Of a stretch of 45,194 nt of DNA, positions 33,553 to 41,855 are shown piece by piece (within the stretch, counting starts at the first letter, position 1; each line of letters starts with the position of its first letter). Both the position numbers and the translations under genes were made by a program. Source of the stretch: Chloroflexota bacterium. Lineage in GTDB: Bacteria; Chloroflexota; Anaerolineae; UBA2200. A model generated the notes under the pieces. That model was given only the letters and a program-made list of their open reading frames with translations, was not told the DNA's origin and did no database searches. The DNA lies in NCBI GenBank assembly GCA_030607875.1, contig JAUWJD010000031.1:1-45194 (forward strand). The letters run 5' to 3'.

Positions 33553-33984
33553 TTCCCCGTTTTCTCCCCTGCCCGCCCGGCGATGATCGAACGCTGGACT
33601 ATTCACCCCAACCCCTGCCGACAGCCTCTGCCGTCTGCTACCTGTGCAGCTACAGCAGGATGCGCCAGGGGGTAAGATATAGCCTCATCACCTCATCCAA
33701 GGGATAAGACAGATCACATGGCATTTTGTAGGAGTTATGTGATTCACCGTAATCTAGCCTGGCTGTCTTCGCAACCCTCTGGGTCATAGCCCATCGTTCG
33801 CCTGGCCCGCGCGATGTCTGCATATCCTTCGGGCCGCCTCAGTCTTGACGACCTGCCAACCCTTGGCCTGCTATCCTGAGACGAGGCCGGCCTCGAAAGT
33901 GCGACGCAAGGCGATGATAAAGCACTGGAGGCGCAAAACGATGGTCCAGGAGGACAGCAGGACTTACAACAAGAAGGAGACAAA
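33553..33984. other. Intergenic region upstream of the lipoprotein gene
   Basis: No gene recognised. ATCACAT (33713-33719) and ATGTGAT (33737-33743) are inverted with a 17-nt spacer. GTAAGATATAGCC near 33672 might hold a -10. AAGAAGGAGAC before 33985 is the ribosome binding site of the next gene. Confidence 0.35.
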
Positions 33985-34983
33985 ATGTCACGCATAGCTG
34001 CAATTCTGGGGTTTGTGGCCCTGCTGCTGACCGGTTGCGCAGCGGCCTCGATCGCCCCTAACAATAGGGAACCGAGCCGGCGCCCGCCTGATACACCGCG
34101 AGCAGTGCCTCCGACAGCCGTCGAGTTGCCGCGCTCGTTTGTCCTTCCGACCGCAGATGGCGCATGGACACCACCGCAAGGGACCTACGCCAGCGACAAG
34201 CCGGCGGACACGGGTACTGTGAACATTGACGGCATCGGCTCATTCACTTTCGACGCCAGCCAGGTGACCAGCCAGCGCCCGGACATCTTCCAACCAGGGC
34301 ACTTTTCGGTGTTCGACGCGCTGGTGCAGGTGGCCCGGCAGGGCGATATCACGTTGGAGTACCATTTTGATGAGACCTTGGACACGCACGTCGTTGATAC
34401 CATCAACGGCGAGACCGGCTGGTGGTACCGGGCCTACTACTCGGGCGGGTGGGCGGAGGACAATGTCTTCCGCATGGACATGTATCCATACAAGAATCAG
34501 ACGCACATCCGGTTGCTCAAGGCACGCTCCGAGTCTGTCGAGGCCATCTTCCACACCTTCGAGGAGGAAGTTGAGCGCCTGGAGAAGAACGGCGGACAAG
34601 TGATCATCCCCGAACTGACCGTCCGCGCGCCGCAGGCGAACTATGTCTTCCGCGACGTGGTGGTGACGCCACACAACGTGCGCAGCGACGTTCTGCAGCC
34701 AGGTGTGATCACCGCCCTGGACGCGCTGCTGAGCCTGGGCGAGCAGGGACAGCTCCCCGCTCTCAAACTGACCTGGTACGAGCGCATCGGCACCGCCGAT
34801 CTCGTTCAGCACTATTGGGTGGAGCAGATTGGCGATGCGGTCGCCCACGGAGGTTGTGGGTTCGTGTACGAGACCGGGCCCCGAGAGTTCTCAGGATTCC
34901 GCGGCAGCCATATCCACATCCCCTCGGACCTGCGGGTCACGGTGTCGCCTGAATACGCACTGTGGTTCTGGATCTGCCTGTGA
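33985..34983 (+). CDS. Lipoprotein with two DUF4430-like modules
   Basis: 332 residues. The signal ends in LLTGC, a lipobox with the Cys at 18, so the protein is probably lipid-anchored outside the cytoplasmic membrane. Two related modules can be aligned: PGHFSVFDALVQVARQGDITLEYHFD...INGETGWWYRAYYSGGW (about 107-160) and PGVITALDALLSLGEQGQLPALKLTW...CGFVYETG (about 230-300). The pattern of sTvlDALl...InG..gWwY resembles DUF4430, the transcobalamin-like carboxyl domain. A link to cofactor binding is speculative. AAGGAGACAAA precedes the ATG. A DUF4405-like membrane protein follows after 10 nt, so the two probably act together. Confidence 0.7.
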   Translation: MSRIAAILGFVALLLTGCAAASIAPNNREPSRRPPDTPRAVPPTAVELPRSFVLPTADGAWTPPQGTYASDKPADTGTVNIDGIGSFTFDASQVTSQRPDIFQPGHFSVFDALVQVARQGDITLEYHFDETLDTHVVDTINGETGWWYRAYYSGGWAEDNVFRMDMYPYKNQTHIRLLKARSESVEAIFHTFEEEVERLEKNGGQVIIPELTVRAPQANYVFRDVVVTPHNVRSDVLQPGVITALDALLSLGEQGQLPALKLTWYERIGTADLVQHYWVEQIGDAVAHGGCGFVYETGPREFSGFRGSHIHIPSDLRVTVSPEYALWFWICL

Positions 34984-34993
34984 GGGAGGTGGC

Positions 34994-35281
34994 ATGATGT
35001 CCAAGTCCCTGCGCAACTACCTGCTGTTAATCGTGCTGGCAGTCCTGTCGCTGAGCCTGAGCCTATCTTCCGTGCTCCTGTGGGTGGTTCTTCCACGGGG
35101 CTTTCACCCCGCCAGGAGGCTGTGGGTGGACATCCACAAGTGGGGCGGGCTGGCGCTATCACTGTCAGTGATGCTGCACGTTGCACTGCACTGGAGCTGG
35201 CTGACGCGCATGACCAGGCGTTATCTGCGGTTCGGCAAGGGCCAGCGGGGAGAGGCACTGCCTAGGGAACTGGCGGCTTGA
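34994..35281 (+). CDS. DUF4405-like two-helix membrane protein
   Basis: 95 residues with two TM helices (YLLLIVLAVLSLSLSLSSVLL and GGLALSLSVMLHVALHWSWL). DIHKWGGLALSLSVMLHVALHWSW contains three His in an HxxxG...HxxxH pattern that is common in DUF4405 proteins and in b-type cytochromes, so haem binding is possible. ATG 34994 or 34997, both after GAGGGAGG. It is encoded 10 nt after the lipoprotein gene. It may give the lipoprotein a redox-active membrane partner, an inference. Its stop lies 7 bp from the second MITE copy. Confidence 0.7.
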   Translation: MMSKSLRNYLLLIVLAVLSLSLSLSSVLLWVVLPRGFHPARRLWVDIHKWGGLALSLSVMLHVALHWSWLTRMTRRYLRFGKGQRGEALPRELAA

Positions 35282-35287
35282 TGACAG

Positions 35288-35477
35288 ATACAGAGTACTG
35301 CGCCGAAGGTCGCTAAACTCGAACAGCACTTTCATATCGCCGAAGGTCTCGTCGTAGATCTTGGCGAAGACAAGGCCGCAGGCGACAGCCGAAGGGTCCC
35401 GCACCGACGGGATGGCTTGACGGGACGATGATTCGGTGAAATGCGTTCAGCAACCTTCGGTGCACGAAGCAGTAGAA
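35288..35477. mobile_element. MITE-like element, short copy (190 bp)
   Basis: Left end TGCGCCGAAGGTCGCTAAAC (35299-35318) is identical to the copy at 2522, and right end GTTCAGCAACCTTCGGTGCA (35445-35464) differs from the other copy by one base. The first ~60 bases and last ~75 bases match the long copy closely, while the internal repeat field is mostly deleted. It sits directly behind the DUF4405-like gene. Confidence 0.75.
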
Positions 35478-35538
35478 TCGGATAGCCAATCAGACGCGTC
35501 ATTCGGTCCCCAATCCTACTGCACAACCATATTGAGAG

Positions 35539-35575
35539 TTCGTGTGATTCGTGCTTTTTCGTGTCTTTCGTGTAC
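35539..35575. repeat. TTCGTG array at the CHAT gene 3' end
   Basis: On the minus strand the array reads GTACACGAAAGACACGAAAA then AGCACGAATCACACGAA, five bases after the TGA of the CHAT gene. It belongs to the same family as 17124, 17760 and 21981. Confidence 0.7.
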
Positions 35576-35580
35576 AGAGC

Positions 35581-38094
35581 TCAGGCCTCGGCACCCACCA
35601 CTACAAACGGCGCCCAAAAGCGTGGGTGGGCATACTCGGGCCTGTCGCGCAGGGCCTGCATCGCCCGCTGCAGGGCCAGGGCTTTGTTGTCCCACTGGAT
35701 GTAGCCGCGGTAGAACGCGGTCATCAGCGCGGCAGTGGCCGCGTCGCTGACGCTCCATTGGCTGACCAACACTGCCCGCGCGCCAGCCACCAGGAAGGCG
35801 CGGCTGAGACCGATCATCCCATCACCAGAGATCCGGCCCAGTCCCGTCTGGCACGCGCTGAGCACCACCAGGTCGGCTGGCAAGGATACCGATAGCGCCT
35901 CCCGTGCCGTCCACAGGCCGCTGCCCTGCTCAGGCTCCGCCAGGGCCACGAAGGAGGCCAGGGGATCGTCCGCGTAGGCCACGCCATGGGTCGCCAGGTG
36001 CAGAACGCCATGCCTTGGCGCCAGCTTCTCGACCGTCGCCCGGTCGGCGTCAGCGCCCAGCAGCAGGGTGTGCCGCTCGGGGAAGAAGCCGGCAATGGCG
36101 TGGGCTTCCTCCTCGGCCCCCGGCAGTGGCTGCAGCGTAATCTCCAGGCCGTCCTGCGGCGGCACCGCAGGCATGAGCGGGTTGCCGACGATGAGCGCCT
36201 TCAGATCGGCCGGCCCGCCATAGTCGGGCTCCTTGCGGATCTCGTCCAGCACTCTTTCTGAGGGCGAGTACAGGAGCGGCCACTGGTCACCCAGCCAGGT
36301 GCCGTCGTCTGCCAGCAAGGCGCCAAAGGGCAGCAGCCACAGCGGGCCATGGGGCTCGATGACCACCGGCGTGCCGTCGGTGGGGAGCGCTTTTGCCACA
36401 GGCGCAACCAACTCGGCGTATAGCTCCCGCAGCAACGGCTTGGGATCGGTGGGCGCCGCTGGCTGTGCAGCCAGCACCATGTGCCGGGCCAAGCGCAGGC
36501 CGCGCGGCGCGTCATCCACGCCCAGCGCCCTTCGCAGCTCCGCAACGCGCTTGGAGAGTGCATCGCGGCCCAGATCCGCCACGTGACCCCGCACCGCACC
36601 GTGGGGTGCGACAGCAAAGACCGCCGTGCGATCGGCCAGGACGTGGAACACCAGCCGCGCCAGCAGTGGAGGTTTGGGGACGGGGGACTCGGGCGCTCCC
36701 GACAGCTCCCCGTCGGCAGGCAGAGCGCCAGGCCCCACTTGAACTGCCCCCGCCAACTGCTCCCGCGTGTCCTGCCCTGGGAAACCCGACTCGATTCCTG
36801 GCGCCATCTGTGCTATGGGCCTGAATGCTTCGAGTGGCGGCGAAACCGGGACGCCCGGCGCCATTTGCGCGGCGGAATCGCGCACTTCCTCAAACGAGCG
36901 GAGCCGGCTGGGTCGCACGCTGCCTTCGCGTGACAGTTTCCGTCGCCCCCGGCCGCCCATCAGATCGCGCAGCGCGCGGCCGCGGGCGTCTTCGGCCACC
37001 CCCAGTGCCTGTGCATAGGCTTGTGCATCGGTCTGCGCTCGCTCCAGGTGCACAGCGATGAGCTGCTCGAAGACGTCCTGCACGCTGTCCAGGAAGGTGA
37101 CCTTGCCCTCGTCGGTGCGCAGCTCCTCCTGGCGGGCGGTGATGAGGTTCAGGCTGCGCTGCAAGGATGCGGCCGCTTCGTCCAGTCGCCCTGCCTCTCG
37201 CTGGCAGCGTCCCAGGCCCCAGTGCGCGTGCCAGAGCGTGTCTGGATCGCGCACATGCTTCACCAGCTCCAAGGCGCGCTGATAAGCGGCCTCCGCCTCG
37301 GCAAACCGCCCCTGCTCCAGGTAGAGACGCCCCAGCCCAGCGTATGTGCGGCCCTGGCCCCGTGGGTCGTCGGCCTGAGCGTAGAGCGTTAGCGCCTCCT
37401 GATAGGCCCGTTCGGCATCGTCGAGCTGCCCGCGGTCGCGCGCAATGCCTGCCAGCAGTGCCAGGGCGCGCCGCTTCTCCAGTGGATCACCGTGTTGATC
37501 GAGCAGCCGGATCGCCTCGCTGAGCCTGACCTCAGCCTCCTCGACGTCACCGCGCCGCCGCAGGATCTCGCCGCTGTTCGCCAGCGCGTAGGCCCGCAGC
37601 ACCGGCGCCTCCTCAATCTCGGGGCGCTGCAGCGCCTTTCGGTAGCGGTCCAGAGCCACATCCTCCTGCGGCTGGCGCAGGTAGGCGTTGCCGCTGTTGA
37701 TCAGCAGTTGCACCGCCAGGGTGCTGCTCTTCACCGCGGTATCGAGGTCATCGGCAACGGTCGCGCGGTAGAGGTCTGGCACTGTTATGTCATGCACCTG
37801 GAACCCTTTGCCCACGGCGCCCATCTCAACCAGGAGATGTTCCAGATCTAGCGACTCCTCGGCCAGGGCTTTCAGGCCGGACTCGTAGGCGATCACCGCC
37901 TCCTGGATATCACCCCTGGCTTCCAGCGCCTGCCCGAGGCGGTTGAAGAGCACCGCCGTCAGGCTGGGCTGCTCCAGCTCCCTGGCCAGGACCAGGGCGC
38001 GGCTGTGTGCCAGCAGGGCGTCCTCGTAGCGGCGCCCCGCTTCAGCGGTGAGCGCTGAGTTTTCGAGTGATACGATGTCTTCGTATTTGCCCAT
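35581..38094 (-). CDS. TPR-CHAT caspase-like protease
   Basis: 837 residues. The N-terminal ~330 residues are TPR repeats: EDALLAHSRALVLARELEQP, GDIQEAVIAYESGLKAL, AERAYQEALTLYAQADDPRG, AEAAYQRALELVKHVRDP and others, a protein-binding superhelix. A low-complexity hinge (about 390-470) leads to a CHAT domain with the catalytic His in LHLATHG (about 703) and Cys in VVLSACQTG (about 748), followed by GLSRAFLVAGARAVLVSQW. CHAT proteases are clan CD, relatives of caspases and separase. Upstream by 313 bp lies a metacaspase-type gene, so the two make a protease pair. No signal peptide, so cytoplasmic. Substrates are unknown. A TTCGTG array abuts its stop. Confidence 0.93.
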   Translation of the reverse strand: MGKYEDIVSLENSALTAEAGRRYEDALLAHSRALVLARELEQPSLTAVLFNRLGQALEARGDIQEAVIAYESGLKALAEESLDLEHLLVEMGAVGKGFQVHDITVPDLYRATVADDLDTAVKSSTLAVQLLINSGNAYLRQPQEDVALDRYRKALQRPEIEEAPVLRAYALANSGEILRRRGDVEEAEVRLSEAIRLLDQHGDPLEKRRALALLAGIARDRGQLDDAERAYQEALTLYAQADDPRGQGRTYAGLGRLYLEQGRFAEAEAAYQRALELVKHVRDPDTLWHAHWGLGRCQREAGRLDEAAASLQRSLNLITARQEELRTDEGKVTFLDSVQDVFEQLIAVHLERAQTDAQAYAQALGVAEDARGRALRDLMGGRGRRKLSREGSVRPSRLRSFEEVRDSAAQMAPGVPVSPPLEAFRPIAQMAPGIESGFPGQDTREQLAGAVQVGPGALPADGELSGAPESPVPKPPLLARLVFHVLADRTAVFAVAPHGAVRGHVADLGRDALSKRVAELRRALGVDDAPRGLRLARHMVLAAQPAAPTDPKPLLRELYAELVAPVAKALPTDGTPVVIEPHGPLWLLPFGALLADDGTWLGDQWPLLYSPSERVLDEIRKEPDYGGPADLKALIVGNPLMPAVPPQDGLEITLQPLPGAEEEAHAIAGFFPERHTLLLGADADRATVEKLAPRHGVLHLATHGVAYADDPLASFVALAEPEQGSGLWTAREALSVSLPADLVVLSACQTGLGRISGDGMIGLSRAFLVAGARAVLVSQWSVSDAATAALMTAFYRGYIQWDNKALALQRAMQALRDRPEYAHPRFWAPFVVVGAEA

Positions 38095-38407
38095 GGTGGC
38101 TCCCTCGGTAACTGTCTGTCAACGGAAAAAAGCGGACAAACGGACCAGAGCGCGCTGCATGCCCCGAGCCAGTTTTGTTGGACTCCGGCCTAGTCGCTGT
38201 GACCAGCAGCACAAGGTCGCTGACAGTTACCGGTCTGATGCATCACAGGCCAACGACAGCAGGCCAGGATCGCCCTGGCAGATGAGGGCGTCCCAGTACA
38301 GGGAGTGGGGGGACTTGCCTCTTGCGCGGCAACAACGACTAAAGTCGTCACTACGAACCTTTGTCATTGGAATTTCGTCATCGTTCATCCTGCACTGACG
38401 GGATTGG
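38095..38407. other. Intergenic region between the two caspase-like genes
   Basis: No gene. ACGACT-AA-AGTCGT (38336-38349) is an imperfect copy of a TTCGTAGT...ACGACTTTAGTCGT-type dispersed palindrome. The minus strand has TTGACA 22 bp before the CHAT start but no matching -10. Whether the CHAT gene shares the metacaspase transcript is unclear. Confidence 0.4.
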
Positions 38408-40540
38408 TCATTCGCCACGTTCGATGCGCACTTCCACGTGCTCCGTGACCCATTCCTTGCTCGGATACGCAGCCGGATCCAGGTGACGCGTCGTTGGCTC
38501 CTCCGCTGCGACGGCAGCCAAAAGTTCTTCCAGAGGACTGCTGGGTAGGCCACGGGTGGCTGCGCTCGCCTTGGGCGGCTGGTCCAGGGCTGGCAGCTCC
38601 AGCCAGCGGAAGTTGGTCGTCCCCAGCGTGGCAAAGACCTTGAGCACGTCTGTGCCTTCCTGGTAGTCCTCTGGCAGGCCTGCCCGCAGCGGCAGGACGA
38701 TCTCCTGGCCGGGATCCAGTGGCTCAAAGGAGCCCGCACCCGCCGGATAGACCTGCTGGACGCCCCAGTCGGGCTGCAGGTCCAGCACGGTGATGTTGAG
38801 GATGCGCGAGGGATCGTCTTTCCTGCCCGGCGGCATCTTGTTGCGCACGCGCAGGAAGGTCCATTGGTCCACCTTGAGAGTTGGCGTGTGGCCCTCATCG
38901 TCAAAGGGCAACGGTTCGGGCGGGTCTGCTGGATCGTAATCCACCTGCACACCGACCAACTCGACCTCCAGCTTGCGCGCCAGTGGTGACATGGTATCGT
39001 GGTTGCGGAGCTCTCGCACGTTGCGGTATTGGGTCAGGTGCACCAGACGCCGCACCACGAGAGCAGGTGCCGTGTCGTCATCGATGCGCAGCGCAGGGCG
39101 CAGGTTGGACAGCGGCTCGCCGGCCGAATCCCAGATCTCGTATTCCTTGTCGGCGTTGACGACCACCTGAAAATCAGCGGGTTCCTCATCTTCAGCCAAC
39201 CGTACCCAGCCGGTCGCGCTCTCCTTCAAAGCGTCCACGACCGCTTTCAGCGCCGCATGCTGATCGATGTTGGGTGGCACCTCCCCTTCGGAGCGCCGCA
39301 CCAGCCGCACCTCCCGCTGCAGGCGGGTCGTCCCCGGCTCCAGCAGCACGGCCTGCGCACCCTGCTCGATGGGATCGGGCCGGAGTTGCGTCGTGATCTT
39401 GGCCCAGGAATCTACTGCGCCGAGGTCGGCAATCTCCACCAGCACCAGGCGCTGATCCACCTGCGTATAGTCTATCGCGCCTGGAGGATACACAGCAAAC
39501 TGCGCCCCTTTGCGCAGGCCTTGCGCCTGCCCGGCATTCAACAGCACCCGTTCCTTCTTCTCGTCAACCCGCACCACAGGCACAGCGTATTGCGGCTGAA
39601 CCCGCTCGCTGCCAAAGACCGCGCGGTCGGCCTCTCCCTGGAGCTGCGGCGTCTGGCGCTCGAACTGGCTGTGCACGTTGGCCAGGACGCGGTCGTGCAG
39701 CAGCTTATAGCTCAGGCCAGGTCCGAGCTGCTTGAGCGCGTCGAGCATCCAGTAGGTGAGCGCCCCATTGCGGTGCTTGCCATCGAAGGCGTACTCAAGA
39801 GCCGATTCAGAGGCCCGGCAGGCCGCCAGCAGGACGTAGCCTTTGGGCTCGAGCAGCCAGCCGCTGGCCGGCTTGACGGTGCGCGTTCCCGCCGCGGACA
39901 GCTCTTGCCACGTCGTGGCCAACTCGTCGTGCGATGCGACCAGGCTCTCCGTGGGCGCTGGCCTGGTGTCGATGCTGTCGATGCTGCGCGCTACCGCTCC
40001 ACCCTCGCCACGCGTGGCCCCACCGGAATGGCAGCTATCCAGCACCACGGTGACGATCAGATCCTTGTCCACCATGGCCTTGAGCAGGTGCGCCAGCTCG
40101 ATGTCGCGCAGATAGCGCGGTTCCTCCTCGCCAACGTCCGTCGGCACCAGCGCCTCATCGATCCCGGCGTCGCCTTTGAGCTCCGGGAAGGCCGTAGAGG
40201 CGCGCCCGCCGTGTCCGGAGTAGTGGATGAACACCTGGTCGCCGGACCGGGCCATGTCGGTGACCTTCTTGAATGCTGCCACCATGTTCTCGAGGGTGGG
40301 CCACTGGTCTTTGGGCTCGGGCGGTTCCTTCTTGCCGGTATTGGTGGCCGTTAGCTTGAGGATTCGTTCTTGCGGCAGTCCGAGCCTGCGCTGCAGGAAC
40401 TCTTCCATCTGGCTGATGTCGCGCACGCACCCGCCCAGGCTCTTGTAGTAGTTGCCATCCGGCAACTGGTTGGGCAGGTAGCCATCCACGCCGATCAGCA
40501 GGGCGTACAACTTGGAATCTGCACTTCCTTGATCAGGCAT
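38408..40540 (-). CDS. Metacaspase-type (C14) protease with C-terminal DUF4384-like region
   Basis: 710 residues. The caspase fold is N-terminal: SKLYALLIGVDGYLP (strand 1), FIHYSGHGG with catalytic His 110, IVTVVLDSCHSGG with catalytic Cys 170, then GYVLLAACRASESALEY and GALTYWMLDAL. These are the p20/p10-like features of bacterial orthocaspases/metacaspases, which cut after Arg or Lys. The C-terminal ~300 residues hold beta-rich segments; FLRVRNKMP...ILNITVLDLQPDWGVQQVYPAG with GTDVLKVFATLG resembles DUF4384, a domain often attached to bacterial caspase-like proteins. GGAGGAACGG lies before the ATG and a sigma-70 promoter at 40688-40716. Neighbour of TPR-CHAT; a proteolytic cascade is possible but inferred. 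Confidence 0.92.
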   Translation of the reverse strand: MPDQGSADSKLYALLIGVDGYLPNQLPDGNYYKSLGGCVRDISQMEEFLQRRLGLPQERILKLTATNTGKKEPPEPKDQWPTLENMVAAFKKVTDMARSGDQVFIHYSGHGGRASTAFPELKGDAGIDEALVPTDVGEEEPRYLRDIELAHLLKAMVDKDLIVTVVLDSCHSGGATRGEGGAVARSIDSIDTRPAPTESLVASHDELATTWQELSAAGTRTVKPASGWLLEPKGYVLLAACRASESALEYAFDGKHRNGALTYWMLDALKQLGPGLSYKLLHDRVLANVHSQFERQTPQLQGEADRAVFGSERVQPQYAVPVVRVDEKKERVLLNAGQAQGLRKGAQFAVYPPGAIDYTQVDQRLVLVEIADLGAVDSWAKITTQLRPDPIEQGAQAVLLEPGTTRLQREVRLVRRSEGEVPPNIDQHAALKAVVDALKESATGWVRLAEDEEPADFQVVVNADKEYEIWDSAGEPLSNLRPALRIDDDTAPALVVRRLVHLTQYRNVRELRNHDTMSPLARKLEVELVGVQVDYDPADPPEPLPFDDEGHTPTLKVDQWTFLRVRNKMPPGRKDDPSRILNITVLDLQPDWGVQQVYPAGAGSFEPLDPGQEIVLPLRAGLPEDYQEGTDVLKVFATLGTTNFRWLELPALDQPPKASAATRGLPSSPLEELLAAVAAEEPTTRHLDPAAYPSKEWVTEHVEVRIERGE

Positions 40541-40687
40541 CCGTTCCTCCTCAGTGAGCTATTGGGTCTCACAACCATTCCCTGAGAGGGTTGCCACCGA
40601 GCGCTGGCATGAAGAAGGGCGAAAGAGGGGCAGTGGTGAACGACGCGTAGTGGGACCAGAGCCGGGCAGCACTCCTTTGTTACCACA

Positions 40688-40716
40688 AGTGTATCACATT
40701 GACATGTTTCAGTCAA
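40688..40716 (-). promoter_or_regulatory. Sigma-70 promoter of the metacaspase gene
   Basis: TTGACT (40716-40711), 17-bp spacer, TACACT (40693-40688) on the minus strand. The transcript would have a ~140-nt leader to the ATG at 40540. This promoter is back to back with the one at 40775. Confidence 0.65.
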
Positions 40717-40774
40717 GTGCTCTGTCGGCTTGCCGTTGCCCGCCAAACCAGTTGTGCACTGAAGCGGCAGCCTG

Positions 40775-40783
40775 TGGTATAAT
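40775..40783 (+). promoter_or_regulatory. Extended -10 promoter of the phosphoesterase gene, near leaderless
   Basis: TGGTATAAT (40775-40783). Transcription is expected about 4 bases before the ATG at 40794, so no Shine-Dalgarno fits. An ATG at 40782 overlaps the -10 and is excluded. Confidence 0.55.
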
Positions 40784-40793
40784 GCCTGCCACT

Positions 40794-41609
40794 ATGAGAA
40801 GGAAATCCTGCTTGTCCTTGCTCGCGCTCTCCATCCTGCTCGTGGCATACGCTTTTCTCGAGCCCTATTGGTTGACAGTGCGAGAGGTGCGCATCGTTGA
40901 TCCCGACGTGCCGGAGGCCTTTGACGGCGCGCGGATCGCCTTCCTCACCGACATCCACCACGGCCCCTACTTTTCGCTGGCCAGGGTGAAGAATGCCGTG
41001 GTCACCACCAACCGTCTGCAGCCTGACATCATCCTCCTGGGCGGAGACTATGTTTTCGAGGATGCGCAGTACATCGTCCCCTGCTTCAGTGAGCTGGCCA
41101 AGCTGGAGGCGACGATAGCCGCGTTCGGCGTGCTCGGCAACCACGACCACTGGCAAGACGCCGTGTTGACCAGTAAGAGTATGGTCGAGGCGGGGATCGA
41201 GTGGGTCAACAACAGCGCAGTGTGGGTTGAACGCGATGGGCAGCGGATCAAGATTGGCGGAGTGGGCGACCTGTGGGAAGGCTCCCAGGACATCGCACCC
41301 ACCATTGCAGATGTCACAGAGGAGGACTTTGTCATCCTCGTGTCCCACAACCCTGATTATGTCGAGATGATGGCCACGCGCAAGGTGGACCTGGTCTTCA
41401 GCGGGCATACGCACGGTGGGCAGGTGACCTTCTTCGGTTTGTGGGCGCCCTTCGTGCCATCGCTGTACGGGCAAAAGTACCGCACCGGCACGGTGAACCC
41501 GGGCTTCACAACAGTCATCATCAGCAATGGAGTGGGAACGATCACCCCACCCATCCGCTTCTTCGCCAGGCCAGAGATTGTGCTGGTTCAGCTAGAACGA
41601 GGGCCGTAG
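40794..41609 (+). CDS. Membrane-anchored metallophosphoesterase (YkuE/LpxG-like)
   Basis: 271 residues. One N-terminal TM anchor (SLLALSILLVAYAFLEPYWL) is followed by the full calcineurin-like set: IAFLTDIHHGPYF (DxH), ILLGGDYVFE (GD), GVLGNHDHW (GNHD), ILVSHNPDY (H) and FSGHTHGGQV (GHTH). The GHTHGGQ and PSLYGQKYRTG tail mark the YkuE/PhoD-like2 group, membrane phosphoesterases acting on lipid or nucleotide phosphates, with UDP-diacylglucosamine hydrolysis known for some. ATG 40794 is chosen because the -10 overlaps the earlier in-frame ATG. The gene is divergent from the metacaspase gene and monocistronic. Confidence 0.88.
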   Translation: MRRKSCLSLLALSILLVAYAFLEPYWLTVREVRIVDPDVPEAFDGARIAFLTDIHHGPYFSLARVKNAVVTTNRLQPDIILLGGDYVFEDAQYIVPCFSELAKLEATIAAFGVLGNHDHWQDAVLTSKSMVEAGIEWVNNSAVWVERDGQRIKIGGVGDLWEGSQDIAPTIADVTEEDFVILVSHNPDYVEMMATRKVDLVFSGHTHGGQVTFFGLWAPFVPSLYGQKYRTGTVNPGFTTVIISNGVGTITPPIRFFARPEIVLVQLERGP

Positions 41610-41660
41610 AGCAAGCCACTCACCTCCTCATGATGCTGCGAGGCGTGAGTTTGGCCTCGC

Positions 41661-41855
41661 TCAGCAGGCGCTCCACCCTATCAAGTCCTCCAGATCGAGA
41701 GCCATACCCGGTGTCGCTTCAAAGGTCAGGCGCCTTTCCCCTGCTGGGCTGGTTGAGGCCGGTGTCAGCTTCTTCCTCAGCTCGGCCAGGGCTTCTGTTG
41801 CCTCGTCCACCTTAGCGATGATCATTTCGACTTTGGCTTCCTTCTTGTGCTTCAT
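41661..41855 (-). CDS. Small charged protein of unknown function
   Basis: 64 residues. The N-terminal half, MKHKKEAKVEMIIAKVDEATEALAELRKKL, should form a charged helix or coiled coil; the second half (FEATPGMALDLEDLIGWSA) is short and amphipathic. A strong ribosome binding site (GGAAAGGAGTCGAAT) precedes the ATG, the best evidence that it is translated. No family recognised. It is convergent with the phosphoesterase gene and stands alone. Confidence 0.55.
   Translation of the reverse strand: MKHKKEAKVEMIIAKVDEATEALAELRKKLTPASTSPAGERRLTFEATPGMALDLEDLIGWSAC

Noticed and set aside
33713..33743. CRP/FNR-like site (ATCACAT...ATGTGAT)
   Set aside because: The half-sites are in the opposite orientation to TGTGA-N6-TCACA and 17 bases apart.
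35581..38094. Type III-E CRISPR (Craspase) component, suggested by the TPR-CHAT architecture
   Set aside because: No gRAMP/Cas7-11, Cas1, RT or repeat-spacer array is present in the window; TPR-CHAT proteins are common outside CRISPR.
38999..40354. 451-residue plus-strand open frame opposite the metacaspase gene
   Set aside because: The minus strand has the full C14 signature and promoter; the plus frame is an antisense shadow.
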